Notes under the pieces: model-generated
Database searches by the model: none
The model's input: the letters and a program-made list of their open reading frames with translations, nothing else
Told to the model about the DNA's origin: nothing
NCBI GenBank assembly: GCA_900550375.1
Contig: URRP01000042.1
Coordinates: 1 to 21,849 of the forward strand
DNA: 21,849 bases
Direction: 5' to 3'
From: an uncultured Alistipes sp.
GTDB lineage: Bacteria > Bacteroidota > Bacteroidia > Bacteroidales > Rikenellaceae
Shown: in pieces, positions 7,696 through 14,851 of the stretch
How positions within the stretch are numbered: position 1 is the stretch's first letter
Layout of the letters: each line of letters starts with the position of its first letter
Program-made: the position numbers and the translations under genes

Positions 7696-7703
7696 CAAAT
7701 TTA
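7696..7703 (-). promoter_or_regulatory. -7 promoter element of the FKBP-like operon
   Basis: Reverse-strand TAAATTTG matches TAnnTTTG exactly. Start of transcription would be about 7689, only some 9 bases before the ATG at 7680, so the leader is very short. No clear -33 TTTG is present at the expected distance. Confidence 0.55.
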
Positions 7704-7807
7704 TAAAAAATTGCGCAACAACCCTACTTTATTTGCATTTTTCCTGCCCGAAAGCGATACGAGCCGGTAAAAGCAGGGAGCGCAGCACCGCCGATTTGTC
7801 CGGTGCG

Positions 7808-8578
7808 TCATTTTTTGGAGATCAGGTATTTCTGCAGGACGGTCCCCAGCCGCTCGGAGGGGATGTTCAGGTTGATGCGTCCGTTGTTTGCGATCGAGAT
7901 CGCCCCCGTCTCTTCCGAGACGACCACGATGATCGCATCCGAAATTTCGCTCATGCCGATGGCTGCACGGTGGCGCGTGCCGAACGATTTCGGGACGTCG
8001 CTCTGCGTCACGGGCAGGATGCAGCGGGCCGCCACGATACGGTCGCCCTCGATGACGACGGCACCGTCGTGCAAGGGAGAATTCTTGAAGAAGATGTTAT
8101 GGATCAACTGCGACGATATCTTGGCGTCGAGGCAGATACCCCCTTCGGTAATGAGCGACAGGTCGCTCTGCTGACCGATGACGATCAGCGCCCCGGTCTT
8201 CGTATCGGACATTTCGCGGCAGGCCACCACCAGCGGCTGCAAATTGGTCTCGGCCATCTTCGATCCGTGGTTGAAGATCCGCGAGATGAAGTTGAACCGT
8301 TTCTGGCTCATGCCGATTTTCTGCAAAAAACGGCGGATTTCGGGCTGGAAGACGACGATCAGCGCGATGGCGCCGACGCTGATGATATGCCCCAGAATCG
8401 TCGACAGCAGCTCCATATTGAGCGTCTTGACGATCACCCACAGCAGATAGACGATGATGATGCCCGAAATGATGTACGGGGCATTCGTTCCCTTGGTGGT
8501 ACGGTATATCCAATACATGATATACGCCACGAACAGAATGTCGATCAGGTCGATAAATGTAAACGGTACGAATCCCAT
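7808..8578 (-). CDS. cdaA: Diadenylate cyclase CdaA (c-di-AMP synthase)
   Basis: A membrane-bound enzyme that condenses two ATP into cyclic di-AMP, a second messenger for osmotic, potassium and cell-wall control. It has 256 residues, a normal length for CdaA/YbbP. Three hydrophobic segments (about 7-25, 34-50, 57-77) precede the DAC domain. That domain carries the signature motifs PLHDGAVV (Asp171-Gly-Ala) and GTRHRAAIG (RHR at 202-204), plus SEETGAIS. All catalytic motifs are intact. In many Firmicutes cdaA sits with cdaR and glmM; here it has neither, and it follows an OmpH-like gene from which it is separated by a terminator. It probably has its own promoter (8608-8639). Confidence 0.96.
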   Translation of the reverse strand: MGFVPFTFIDLIDILFVAYIMYWIYRTTKGTNAPYIISGIIIVYLLWVIVKTLNMELLSTILGHIISVGAIALIVVFQPEIRRFLQKIGMSQKRFNFISRIFNHGSKMAETNLQPLVVACREMSDTKTGALIVIGQQSDLSLITEGGICLDAKISSQLIHNIFFKNSPLHDGAVVIEGDRIVAARCILPVTQSDVPKSFGTRHRAAIGMSEISDAIIVVVSEETGAISIANNGRINLNIPSERLGTVLQKYLISKK

Positions 8579-8607
8579 AACTGCAAGCGAGCCTTAAATT
8601 ACGAAGA

Positions 8608-8639
8608 CAAAAATAAGAAAAAAATACCGACTTCCCACA
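8608..8639 (-). promoter_or_regulatory. cdaA promoter overlapping the upstream terminator
   Basis: Reverse-strand TATTTTTG at 8608-8615 is a perfect -7 box. TGTG at 8636-8639, 20 bp upstream, is a one-mismatch -33 box that lies inside the hairpin of the preceding terminator. Confidence 0.5.
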
Positions 8640-8652
8640 GGGCGTCGGTATT
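8618..8652 (-). terminator. Rho-independent terminator of the OmpH-like gene
   Basis: A perfect 9-bp stem AATACCGAC/GTCGGTATT joins 8623-8631 to 8644-8652, with an extra CCC/GGG pairing inside the loop. On the reverse strand a run of seven T residues (8624-8618) overlaps the end of the stem. On the forward strand the hairpin is followed by only TTTTA-type sequence, so it is mainly a reverse-strand terminator. Confidence 0.9.
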
Positions 8653-8696
8653 TTATCGGTCCGATAAACGTTTCGTACGGCCGCAACCGGCTGAAC

Positions 8697-9278
8697 CTAC
8701 TTTTTATCGGCGGTCTTGTCGGCGGCGTACAACTCGTTGACCTTGGCCAGCACCAGCGGAGTGATGTCGAGCAGCGAGTCGGCATCGACGAGCGACGTGG
8801 CGTTGATGATGAGTTTGTACTTCTTGTCGGCGTTCAGTTCCTGCACGGCGCGGTGGATCAGATCCTGCGCACGGTTCGTGAAGACGTAATTCTCCTCGTC
8901 GAGTTTCTGCGCCTCTTTCTGGGCAGTAGCCTGATAAGCGGCCACCCGCTTCTGGATCGACTCCTGCTTGGACTGTGCGTCGGCGGTCGTCATCAATCCT
9001 TTCTGGTACTTCTCCTGCAACTGTGCGGCCTCGTACTGCAATCCCTGCTCCTTCTTGGCCCAGCCCTCCTGCGCCTTCTTGGTCTTCTCCTGAAGCGCGG
9101 CACCTTCGCTCTTGAACAGATCGCTCTGCGCCAACACGGCCTCCACCTGTACGTATGCAAGATCGCTGCTGCCAACAGCCTGTACCGGAGCGCTCTCGGC
9201 CGGCTGTGTCGCACCGTTGCCCTTGCACCCTGCAATCAGAAACATTGCAGCGGCTGCGACATACAAAATTTTCCTCAT
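8697..9278 (-). CDS. OmpH/Skp-family periplasmic chaperone-like lipoprotein
   Basis: A 193-residue lipoprotein (MRKILYVAAAAMFLIAGC, Cys18). DLAYVQVEAVLAQSDLF is the usual OmpH entry strand (x-Y-V/I-x-x-x-x-V-L). It is followed by a long Gln/Lys/Glu-rich region (about 55-135) predicted to form the coiled-coil tentacles of Skp proteins, then a closing segment KYKLIINATSLVDADSLLDITPLVLAKVNELY. Skp family members hold unfolded outer-membrane proteins in the periplasm. Here a lipid anchor is expected instead of a free protein, as often seen in Bacteroidota. BamA and the other usual neighbours are absent. The start is the ATG in front of the signal peptide; the leader is A-rich. Confidence 0.92.
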   Translation of the reverse strand: MRKILYVAAAAMFLIAGCKGNGATQPAESAPVQAVGSSDLAYVQVEAVLAQSDLFKSEGAALQEKTKKAQEGWAKKEQGLQYEAAQLQEKYQKGLMTTADAQSKQESIQKRVAAYQATAQKEAQKLDEENYVFTNRAQDLIHRAVQELNADKKYKLIINATSLVDADSLLDITPLVLAKVNELYAADKTADKK

Positions 9279-9342
9279 ACCTATTCTATTTTCGTTTTAA
9301 TTAAAAATTGCTTAAAAGCGATTAAAATGCCTATAATGGACA

Positions 9343-9371
9343 CAAAGATAAGAAAAAATTTCTTACTTTTG
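9343..9371. promoter_or_regulatory. Divergent promoter pair for ompH-like gene (-) and ruvA (+)
   Basis: Reverse-strand TATCTTTG lies at 9343-9350 and forward-strand TACTTTTG at 9364-9371; both match TAnnTTTG exactly. They are 13 bp apart and point away from each other, so RNA polymerase bound at one would cover the other. Neither has a clear TTTG 19-21 bp upstream. The ruvA leader would be about 20 bases. Confidence 0.65.
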
Positions 9372-9398
9372 TATCCGTCAAACGATTTCTCGAAAAGA

Positions 9399-9989
9399 AT
9401 GTACGAATATATCCAAGGAAAGCTCGCCGAACTGGCTCCTGCCTACGCCGTAGTCGAAACCGGAGGAGTGGGCTATCTGCTCAATATTTCGTTGCAGACC
9501 TATTCGGAGATCGAAGGCCGGAGCGAGGTGAAGCTCTTCACCCATTTCGTCGTGCGCGAGGACGCGCAGCTCTTTTTCGGCTTTTCGACCAAAACCGAGC
9601 GCGAACTGTTCCGCCAGCTTATCAGCGTTTCGGGCGTGGGCGGCAACACGGCGCGCATGATCCTCTCGACCTACTCGCCGCGCGAATTGCAGAGCATCAT
9701 CACCACCGAAAACGCCGTATTGCTCAAGAATGTCAAGGGACTGGGGCTGAAAACCGCTCAGAAGATCATCGTCGAACTGAGCGGCAAACTCACGGCGCTC
9801 TTCGACGGCGACACACAATCCCTGCCCGCTGCCGGCAGCGGCGACGCCGTCTACGACGAGGCGACGGCGGCTTTGGTCATGCTCGGCTTTCCCAAAGCCG
9901 CTTCGGACAAGGTCGTCCGGGCCATTCTGAAGGAGCAGTCCGGCATCTCGGTCGAAGAGACCGTCCGCCTGTCGCTCAAACGGCTCTAA
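9399..9989 (+). CDS. ruvA: Holliday junction branch migration protein RuvA
   Basis: The DNA-binding subunit of the RuvAB branch-migration motor used in recombinational repair. Its 196 residues are of usual length. The N-terminal OB-fold domain (1-63) starts MYEYIQGKLAEL and includes THFVVREDAQLFFGF. Two helix-hairpin-helix motifs follow: ISVSGVGGNTARMIL (75-89) and VKGLGLKTAQKIIVEL (112-127). A C-terminal domain (about 150-196, EATAALVMLGFPKAAS) would contact RuvB. The ATG at 9399 is the family-typical start and sits right behind the promoter. ruvB and ruvC are not in the window, so the complex is encoded at dispersed loci. Confidence 0.98.
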   Translation: MYEYIQGKLAELAPAYAVVETGGVGYLLNISLQTYSEIEGRSEVKLFTHFVVREDAQLFFGFSTKTERELFRQLISVSGVGGNTARMILSTYSPRELQSIITTENAVLLKNVKGLGLKTAQKIIVELSGKLTALFDGDTQSLPAAGSGDAVYDEATAALVMLGFPKAASDKVVRAILKEQSGISVEETVRLSLKRL

Positions 9990-10035
9990 ATTTGCAGTTT
10001 CTCAGTTAAACACACATGACTATTTATAATATAAT

Positions 10036-10185
10036 ATGGCTACGTTTCTTTTCATCATGATCGCCTTAGCTCTGGCGGCGTTGGTCGTCACACTGATCGT
10101 CTTCAATCTCTCGCAACGGCGCAAAGCCCGTCTGCAAAATCCGCACGACGACCATCACCACCATTATCGGGGGGGGGAGCAATAG
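10036..10185 (+). CDS. Small single-pass membrane protein with His-rich tail
   Basis: A 49-codon frame starting MATFLFIMIALALAALVVTL. Residues about 3-24 form one strong transmembrane helix, followed by a basic stretch (SQRRKARLQ) and a hydrophilic tail NPHDDHHHHYRGGEQ. The positive-inside rule would place the tail in the cytoplasm. It begins 46 bases after the ruvA stop on the same strand, and a terminator follows at 10207, so it is probably the second gene of the ruvA transcript. The last residues are encoded through a run of nine G (10169-10177); slippage there would change only the C-terminus. I do not recognise the family. Metal binding by the DDHHHH cluster is a guess. Confidence 0.6.
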   Translation: MATFLFIMIALALAALVVTLIVFNLSQRRKARLQNPHDDHHHHYRGGEQ

Positions 10186-10206
10186 CCCCCGGTAAGGCTG
10201 CATTTG

Positions 10207-10242
10207 CGCCCCGAAAAACGAGTGTCGTTTTCGGGGCGTTTC
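10207..10242 (+). terminator. Rho-independent terminator after ruvA and the small membrane protein
   Basis: An 11-bp stem CGCCCCGAAAA/TTTTCGGGGCG (10207-10217 with 10228-10238) surrounds a 10-base loop that can itself pair CG/CG. TTTCATTTT follows. The left arm also has A residues, so some reverse-strand activity is possible. Confidence 0.85.
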
Positions 10243-10541
10243 ATTTTCAATCGGCGGGAAGTGCGCACACCGGAAAGCCGTACCGGACACGCGAACCGAG
10301 AGCGGGTCTTCAGCCGGCCGAAAATAAAAAATACGGCGGAGAGGCGGAAATTACAACTTCGCTACAAAATCGGTCCCGATCTTTGTCCCGTAAACAAAAG
10401 AAGAACATATGAAACGAATCCTATCGCCGCAGCCCGGCAGCCCCGCACGGAACGTTCCGCAGATCGGCCGGAAGAGACCGGCCTCTCGCAGCGGAACGAT
10501 TTCTGCACTGAGACCTGCTTTCGAATTCGAATCCTTTACGT
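10243..10541. other. Intergenic region containing a large two-part hairpin
   Basis: No recognised gene. A 45-codon frame at 10409-10546 begins MKRILSPQPGSP behind an AGAAGA-like site and a GATCTTTG near-promoter box (near 10380), but the product is basic and unlike any family I know. Inside it, CGTTCCGC (10453-10460) and GCGGAACG (10491-10498) form an outer perfect 8-bp stem, and GGCCGG (10466-10471) with CCGGCC (10478-10483) an inner 6-bp stem. The structure lies upstream of the DUF2490 gene promoter. It could be a structured small RNA or chance GC-rich pairing. Confidence 0.4.
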
Positions 10542-10572
10542 TTTGAATTCCGTGATATTTTTCTTACTTTCG
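10542..10572 (+). promoter_or_regulatory. Promoter of the DUF2490-type gene
   Basis: TTTG at 10542-10545, a 19-bp spacer, then TACTTTCG at 10565-10572 (one mismatch to TAnnTTTG). Transcription would start near 10579, about 46 bases before the ATG at 10625. Confidence 0.65.
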
Positions 10573-10624
10573 CGAAATTATCGCTGACTTTTCATTCCTT
10601 TTTCAGATCTATTTCCAAAAAACG

Positions 10625-11374
10625 ATGAATTTCTTACGATTTTTCCTTTCGGCCGCCTCGGCCCTGCTGCTCGCTGCAACGGTTCAGGCTCAGGAGCGCC
10701 GTACCTCACACGAAAACGACTTTCGCGCCCGCTTCTCGTTCGCCCTTACCAAACAGCTCGGCGAGCGGCAGACGCTCACATGGGACGAGGAGCTGCGGCT
10801 CAAGGACAACTGGTCGAAACTCGACCGCATCTATACGACGCTGAGCTACACATACGACGTACGGCCTTGGTTCAAGGCGGCGGCCTTCTATGCACTGATC
10901 GCCAACGATCGGGGGGACGACCGTTCGATGGAGATACGCCATCGCTTCTACCTCGAATTGACGGCCAGCTATAAAACCGGCCCGTGGACGTTCTCGCTGC
11001 GCGAACGGCCGCAGACGACCCTCTACACCGCTCACGTCGATCCGGCCGTCAAGTCGGATCCCGCATGGGTATTGCGGCACCGCGTGATGGCGGAGTATGC
11101 GATATCCGGCACCGGCTTCAAACCCTACGCCTTCATCGAACTGACGCAATCGCTCAACGCTCCCGAGGCGGTGGGCAACTATCTGGAGAAAGTACGCAGT
11201 TCGCTGGGGGTGAAATACGCCTTCAACAAACGCTCTTCGCTCGAATGCTACTATCGTTTCGACTATAAAATCAGCGACGAGCCGGTCTTCGACGGCTCCA
11301 ATTCGGTGGACTTCATCTCTTCCGAACGCGGCAGCCACCACATCCTCGGAGTGGAATACGGATTTAAATTCTAA
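10625..11374 (+). CDS. DUF2490-type outer-membrane beta-barrel protein
   Basis: A 249-residue exported protein. The signal peptide MNFLRFFLSAASALLLAATVQA ends in an A-x-A site. The mature part alternates aromatic and charged strands, for example LTWDEELRLKDNWSKLDR, TLSYTYDVRPWFKAAAFYAL, RHRFYLELTASY, FSLRERPQTTLY and GVKYAFNKRSSLECYYRFDY. It ends in a Phe (GVEYGFKF), the signal for outer-membrane barrel assembly. The layout matches DUF2490 proteins, which are small barrels of unknown function in Bacteroidota. It has its own promoter (10542-10572). Its TAA overlaps the stop codon of the converging methyltransferase gene. No substrate can be inferred. Confidence 0.85.
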   Translation: MNFLRFFLSAASALLLAATVQAQERRTSHENDFRARFSFALTKQLGERQTLTWDEELRLKDNWSKLDRIYTTLSYTYDVRPWFKAAAFYALIANDRGDDRSMEIRHRFYLELTASYKTGPWTFSLRERPQTTLYTAHVDPAVKSDPAWVLRHRVMAEYAISGTGFKPYAFIELTQSLNAPEAVGNYLEKVRSSLGVKYAFNKRSSLECYYRFDYKISDEPVFDGSNSVDFISSERGSHHILGVEYGFKF

Positions 11375-12036
11375 TTCGAAGTCTTCGGTTCGGAGGTCGG
11401 ATCGCACGGTTCGGCCTCCGGTCCTATTTCGGCGCGGCAGACCATATGCCGCCACAAATAGGGGAAGCGCCCGACGCCGCGGAACTGCACGTTACGAAAT
11501 CCCGACTCCTCGAGCAGCCGCGTAAGCGTATGCCGCGACCAGAACTTGATATGGCCGCCCTCCCAGAGTGCGCCCCAATGGTAGTCCCACTTGCCGACAA
11601 TCGAAATAAAGAAATTCTTCAGATACCCGTGATAAGGGGTCGAAATGATGAGCGTACCGCCGCCGTTGGCAGCCAGCACGCGGCGGGCGAGTTCCACGAA
11701 CGCTCGGGGACTGTAAAGATGCTCGATGACCTCCATCGAGACGACCGTCCGAATCGGCTGCCCGCGCAACGGTTCGGGCAGCGTGCCCTCCGCAGCGTCG
11801 CACAGGAAGAAACAGCCCGGATTGGTACGATTTGCCAACGCGATGCCGTCCGCCGCAATATCGATTCCGTATGCAGAATACCCCTTGTCGATCAATCGGT
11901 TGACAAAATATCCGTTGCCGCAGCCGATGTCCAGAACCACTCCGCGCGAAGGGGGGGGGAGAAACGATTCGACAGCAGGCAGGAGGTATCCGTGGTAAAA
12001 CGGTGCCTCGCTGTCGTTCCAACCGAAATTTTTCAT
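11371..12036 (-). CDS. Class I SAM-dependent methyltransferase
   Basis: A predicted cytosolic S-adenosylmethionine methyltransferase of 221 residues. Motif I is VVLDIGCGNGYF (33-44). An acidic residue for the ribose follows in YGIDIAADG (56-63), and VSMEVIEHLYSP (99-110) is the UbiG/Methyltransf_11-type post-I region. GGTLIISTPYHGYLKNF is motif III. The substrate is unknown; the STPYHGYLKN segment resembles methyltransferases acting on glycans or lipids, but that is weak. I chose the ATG at 12034-12036; ATG at 12051 or TTG at 12084 are possible longer starts. A nine-C coding run (11951-11959) encodes LPPPS just before motif I; loss or gain of one base would destroy the gene. A perfect promoter lies at 12144-12173. 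Confidence 0.88.
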   Translation of the reverse strand: MKNFGWNDSEAPFYHGYLLPAVESFLPPPSRGVVLDIGCGNGYFVNRLIDKGYSAYGIDIAADGIALANRTNPGCFFLCDAAEGTLPEPLRGQPIRTVVSMEVIEHLYSPRAFVELARRVLAANGGGTLIISTPYHGYLKNFFISIVGKWDYHWGALWEGGHIKFWSRHTLTRLLEESGFRNVQFRGVGRFPYLWRHMVCRAEIGPEAEPCDPTSEPKTSN

Positions 12037-12143
12037 CGGGACGGTTTCCATCAGCTCTGTGAATAATTCATACGCACACTGCAAGCGAATCGAACAGGCC
12101 GCATCCGAAAGGCATACCGCTTTCCGTACCCCTGTTTAAGTAG

Positions 12144-12173
12144 CAAATATAGAGTTTTTTTCGGCAATGCAAG
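12144..12173 (-). promoter_or_regulatory. Promoter of the methyltransferase gene
   Basis: Reverse-strand TATATTTG at 12144-12151 is a perfect -7 box; CTTG at 12170-12173 lies 18 bp upstream. The leader would be about 100 bases to the ATG at 12036, or shorter if an upstream start is used. Confidence 0.6.
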
Positions 12174-12274
12174 CGGTTTTCGGGAAAAGGCGCCATTTCA
12201 TGCCCGATTTTTAGGACGGCCGCATCGAAAGCGGCAGAAACCGGATGGAAATATCCGTTTTCGTCCGCGTGCCG

Positions 12275-14494
12275 TCACTCCGTTTTGTGTTCGAGGAAAT
12301 AGCGCTGCGACTTGACCAGATTGCGCGCCTGCAACACCATTGTTTTCGTCTCGTTGAGAATCGTCAGGTACAGCAGGCTGGCCTTGGTCGACGACTCCTT
12401 GTTCTTGATGCGTTTGAGCTGGCGCTTGATCGCCTCGGCGATCGACTCGAACAGTTCGTCGCGCAGTTCGAGGATCAGTTCGATGTCGGCGAAATCGTTG
12501 TTGCGCAGCATGACGTTGATGCGCGTGAAGATGGTCTCCACGTCGTCGTTGATCTTCATCAGATCCTCGATCTGCTCCTTGGTCATCCCCTCGTGGTTGT
12601 TGTCGATATGGTCGAAGCAGGGGCGCGTGACGTGAAGCAGCGACTTGGTGATCTCGTTCATGTAGTCGACCACCTGCACATAGTAGTGTCCCGAATCGAT
12701 TTCGTTGTCCTGCAAACGGATCAACAGCGGCATCACCTTGTATTTCCGCTCGCGCGAGCGGTAGAAGAGGTCGTTCGACTGCTGTACCATTTCGCGCAGC
12801 ACCTTGCGGTTCTCCTTGAAGACCGCGATCAGCGTGCGGTCGTAGATGCGCGTCACCTGCCCCATCGTGTAGCAGACCTCGGCGATGCACTCTTCGATGA
12901 TCCCTTCGGTATCCTTCACCCTGCCGGCAGCGGGCTGCTGCTTCTCGACAACGGCGGCTTTATTCTTTTTCCGGTTGCTGCGCAGGAGCATCCAGCCGCA
13001 CAGCACCGCCACGATCAGAATGGCAGCATTGCCGCCGTACATCAGCAGCAGCCCTACCAGAAAGGCGATCGTAAAGGCGCCGAAGCCCGTAACGAACCAT
13101 CCCGACACGACGGTCATCACCCCCGTGATGCGGTAGACGGCGCTCTCGCGCCCCCACGCGCGATCCGCGAGCGACGAACCCATCGAGACCATGAAGCAGA
13201 CGTAGGTGGTCGACAGCGGCAGTTTGAGCGACGTGGCGATCGAAATGAGAATCGAGGCCGTGGTGAGGTTTACCGTAGCACGGATCAGGTCGTAGGATCC
13301 GCCCTCGCGCTCCTCTTCGGGCAACTTCTCGAAACGCATCGCCAGCGCGTGTTGCAGGCGGTCCGGCATGACCCGTTCGTAGAAGGAGTTGACGTTCATC
13401 GCCGCACGCACCAGTCCGCGCGAGACGACCGACGACCCGTAACGCTCCTCGCCCTCGTTCTGACTCGAGAGCGACAGCTCCGTTTTCGAGACCGACAGTG
13501 CGCGGCGCGACGTCCACAGCGTCACGATCATGATCGTTCCCGCCGCGAGCAGCAACAGCATATTGGCCGACACATCGGTGGCCAACCCGCCCATCAGCAT
13601 CGCCGTATCGCCCGACTCGTGCGCCATCATGTAGGAGTCGTAACCGGCCACGGGCACGCCCACGAAATTCACCAGATCGTTTCCGGCGAAGGCCAGCGCC
13701 AGCGAGAAGGTTCCCACCAGAATATTCAGTTTGAGAATATTGACACCGAACATCTGTAAGAAGAAGAGCAGGATGCTGCACAGAATCCACAGCACGAAGA
13801 GCGAAAAGAGCAGATGCGCATCGATGTAGGCGAACAACGCCGAACCGTTCATCACGCCGCGAAGCCCCTTGAACAGGGCGAAATAGAGAATCGCGGTAAA
13901 CGAAATGCCGCACCACAGCGAACCGTAATGGCGGAAAAGCGTATGATAGCGGAACGAAAAGATCGCACGCGAAACGTACATCACCAGCGTGCCGAACGTA
14001 AAGGCGAGAATCACCGACAGCAGGATGCCGGCCAGAATGGCCATCGCCCGCGTCGAATTGATATAACGGCCGATCTCGGCGAGCGAAATCTCATCGTTGG
14101 AGGTTATCACCACCGTCGAAACGGCCAGCGCCGCTCCCAGCAGACAGAAGACCAGCGCAACGGTGGTCGAGGTGGGAAGCCCCATCGTGTTGTAGACGTC
14201 GAGCAGGATGATGTTGGCCAGCATCACCGAAAAATAGAGGATCATCACGTCGCGGAACGAGAACTGCGCAGGATCGAACATGCCGCTGCGCGCCACCTCC
14301 ATCATGCCGCTCGATGTGACGGCACCGACAATGATACCTATCGATGCGACGGCCATGATGACCCGCACGGGGGCCGCCTTGGAACCGATGGCCGAATTGA
14401 GAAAATTGGCAGCGTCGTTCATCACGCCGATAAAAAGACCGGTCACGGCGAGGATCGCCATCACGGCCAGCATAAAGGTATATATAGGTTCCAT
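12275..14494 (-). CDS. PiT-family inorganic phosphate transporter with C-terminal PhoU-like domain
   Basis: A 739-residue inner-membrane protein that probably imports phosphate (or metal-phosphate) with H+ or Na+. The two PiT signature repeats are visible: GVMNDAANFLNSAIGSKA (23-40) and FAGNDLVNFVGVPVAG (269-284). Each is followed by a serine/threonine-rich substrate helix, GLPTSTTVALVF (105-116) and KLPLSTTYVCFMVSMGSS (424-441). Many hydrophobic helices run to about residue 505. The soluble tail (about 525-739) is helical and charged (MGQVTRIYDRTLIAVFKENRK, YVQVVDYMNEITKSLLHV), consistent with a PhoU-like regulatory domain fused to the carrier. The ATG at 14492-14494 is preferred to an upstream TTG because it follows the promoter well. 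No Pst system or separate phoU is nearby. No clear terminator follows; only a weak 5-bp hairpin at 12242-12257. Confidence 0.93.
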   Translation of the reverse strand: MEPIYTFMLAVMAILAVTGLFIGVMNDAANFLNSAIGSKAAPVRVIMAVASIGIIVGAVTSSGMMEVARSGMFDPAQFSFRDVMILYFSVMLANIILLDVYNTMGLPTSTTVALVFCLLGAALAVSTVVITSNDEISLAEIGRYINSTRAMAILAGILLSVILAFTFGTLVMYVSRAIFSFRYHTLFRHYGSLWCGISFTAILYFALFKGLRGVMNGSALFAYIDAHLLFSLFVLWILCSILLFFLQMFGVNILKLNILVGTFSLALAFAGNDLVNFVGVPVAGYDSYMMAHESGDTAMLMGGLATDVSANMLLLLAAGTIMIVTLWTSRRALSVSKTELSLSSQNEGEERYGSSVVSRGLVRAAMNVNSFYERVMPDRLQHALAMRFEKLPEEEREGGSYDLIRATVNLTTASILISIATSLKLPLSTTYVCFMVSMGSSLADRAWGRESAVYRITGVMTVVSGWFVTGFGAFTIAFLVGLLLMYGGNAAILIVAVLCGWMLLRSNRKKNKAAVVEKQQPAAGRVKDTEGIIEECIAEVCYTMGQVTRIYDRTLIAVFKENRKVLREMVQQSNDLFYRSRERKYKVMPLLIRLQDNEIDSGHYYVQVVDYMNEITKSLLHVTRPCFDHIDNNHEGMTKEQIEDLMKINDDVETIFTRINVMLRNNDFADIELILELRDELFESIAEAIKRQLKRIKNKESSTKASLLYLTILNETKTMVLQARNLVKSQRYFLEHKTE

Positions 14495-14520
14495 TCTGTC
14501 GAGTTCGGGCAAATGCGAAA

Positions 14521-14552
14521 CAAAGATAGCACTTTTAGGCTGTCGGTAACAA
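14521..14552 (-). promoter_or_regulatory. Promoter of the phosphate transporter gene
   Basis: Reverse-strand TATCTTTG at 14521-14528 matches TAnnTTTG exactly, and TTG at 14550-14552 lies 21 bp upstream. The leader is about 20 bases. AT-rich TTAAC/GTTAA-type sequence lies just upstream (14553-14583) and could be a regulator site. Confidence 0.75.
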
Positions 14553-14689
14553 TTTGGTAACCTATTCTTAACAATAAGTTAACACAAAAGGTGCCACCTT
14601 GCAGTTTTATCCATCGGAACCGAGGGGCAGGATAATTCGCGGATTGCGAGCGGATTTGCGAGCTGTACGGATGGTTTATCCTTCACATA

Positions 14690-14805
14690 ATAGAATGATC
14701 CTCATGTCGGATGTGCTGAGTATCCTCCTCAGGATGACAAACATAATTGTCATTCCGAGCGAAGTGAAACGAAGCGCGGGAATCATCCGCCGGAAAACGT
14801 CCGGC
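14690..14805. repeat. Palindromic intergenic repeat element of the TGTCATTCCGAGCG type
   Basis: The forward strand reads GATCCTC..., then CCTCAGGATGACA, a short AT-rich gap, then TGTCATTCCGAGCGAAG and GGGAATCATC. The two halves face each other (GGATGACA against TGTCATTCC). This is the layout of a short dispersed repeat I recall from intergenic regions of Bacteroidota and other bacteria. A perfect 6-bp hairpin, GCCGGA/TCCGGC, follows at 14789-14805. The element occupies most of the 357-bp gap between the phosphate transporter and the ZIP gene; nothing coding is visible there. The 11-base start TGTCATTCCGA recurs on the reverse strand at 819-829. Confidence 0.6.
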
Positions 14806-14851
14806 AAAAACGGTAAAGCGATAGATGCTCGCGCCCGACAGATAAAACCGA

